From positions 1-45,692 of the forward strand of contig NZ_JADEWL010000048.1 of assembly GCF_015207665.1 (NCBI RefSeq): a DNA stretch of 45,692 nt, given 5' to 3'. Shown here piece by piece: positions 45,404 through 45,692 of this stretch (position 1 is the stretch's first letter; each line of letters starts with the position of its first letter). The stretch comes from Plectonema cf. radiosum LEGE 06105. GTDB lineage: Bacteria; Cyanobacteriota; Cyanobacteriia; Cyanobacteriales; Nostocaceae. Position numbers and translations under genes: made by a program. Below the pieces are notes generated by a model. It was not told the DNA's origin. It did no database searches and was given only the letters and a program-made list of their open reading frames with translations.

Positions 45404-45692
45404 AGGTGATCGGGCCTTTTGGGACTGTTGCTGTTACCCATTTTGAAACCAGACTCCCAACATTTTATATTGGTTTCCACAAGCTTTAGCAAAAAAAATG
45501 CAATTTGGCAAGCTTTTTAGTTGATTTGGGTCAACAGCAATTTGTCTTTCACCTACTTTAGAATCAATTTCTATTTTATTAAAGAGCAATTTTAAATTAA
45601 AAATGTGGAATTGGTAATTAGTAATTGGTAATTGGTAATTGGGATACCTTCGACGAAAATGTGAGTCATCATCACCCCATCCCCTTGTCTCC
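45404..45692. other. Upstream region of the DUF3038 operon, with TAATTGG repeats
   Basis: The spacer runs to the window end. At about 45608-45641 it contains four to five TAATTGG units like those upstream of plsC. No gene is seen; a gene may begin beyond the window. Confidence 0.6.

Overview
The window looks like chromosomal DNA of a filamentous, probably heterocyst-forming cyanobacterium (Nostocales; Calothrix-, Rivularia- or Scytonema-like). The reasons are: many HIP1 octamers (GCGATCGC) inside genes; abundant heptanucleotide tandem repeats of the kind first described in Calothrix; AT-rich spacers; and families that are cyanobacterial or nearly so (a helical carotenoid protein, tocopherol cyclase, DUF2288, the DUF3038/DUF4335 pair, a LabA-like NYN protein). 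Most genes are housekeeping or conserved accessory genes. I see no phage, plasmid backbone or CRISPR array.

Layout. 1-8.3 kb: class-V aminotransferase (-), a long AT-rich spacer, then a methanogen-output-domain sensor and a PAS histidine kinase (+), an IscS-type cysteine desulfurase, a solitary PD-(D/E)XK protein and a zinc-ribbon/Ser-Thr kinase/RDD fusion (-). 8.5-12.7 kb: three MscS-like channels, one (+) facing a two-gene operon (-). 13.2-16.1 kb: an Lhr-like helicase (+) converging on a helical carotenoid protein (-). 16.5-18.7 kb: a tandem pair of metallophosphoesterases. 18.7-19.7 kb: decayed tnpB remnant. 19.7-22.5 kb: tocopherol cyclase, tRNA-Arg(CCU), YdcF protein, DUF2288. 22.5-27.9 kb (-): AI-2E-type permease and the lipid cluster plsX-fabH-fabD-plsC. 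28.2-31.6 kb (+): unknown membrane-anchored protein, PBP4-type D-Ala-D-Ala carboxypeptidase and a parDE pair whose toxin is broken by a small palindromic element. 31.7-35.6 kb (-): LptC-like lipoprotein, LabA-like NYN protein, MetG. 36.3-41.2 kb (+): alpha/beta hydrolase, SH3 membrane protein, EcsC-like protein, PepA. 41.2-45.4 kb: an IS200/IS605-like end fragment, LOG-family protein, DUF4335 and DUF3038 proteins (-).

Functional themes are envelope and lipid biology (FabD/FabH/PlsX/PlsC, LptC, PBP4, MscS channels, tocopherol cyclase, a hydrolase resembling the hydrolase half of plant phytyl ester synthases), photoprotection (carotenoid protein, tocopherol), and signalling.

The most distinctive material is between genes. 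Heptad arrays abut or supply stop codons of several genes. At least three families of small palindromes sit mainly between convergent genes, one of them inserted with a likely TATG duplication into a toxin gene. There are two or three remnants of IS200/IS605 tnpB/omega-RNA ends. I found no convincing complete new multi-gene system; the best candidates for follow-up are the repeat/stop-codon relationship, the orphan IS605-like RNA end between pepA and the LOG gene, and the methanogen-output-domain/kinase pair.
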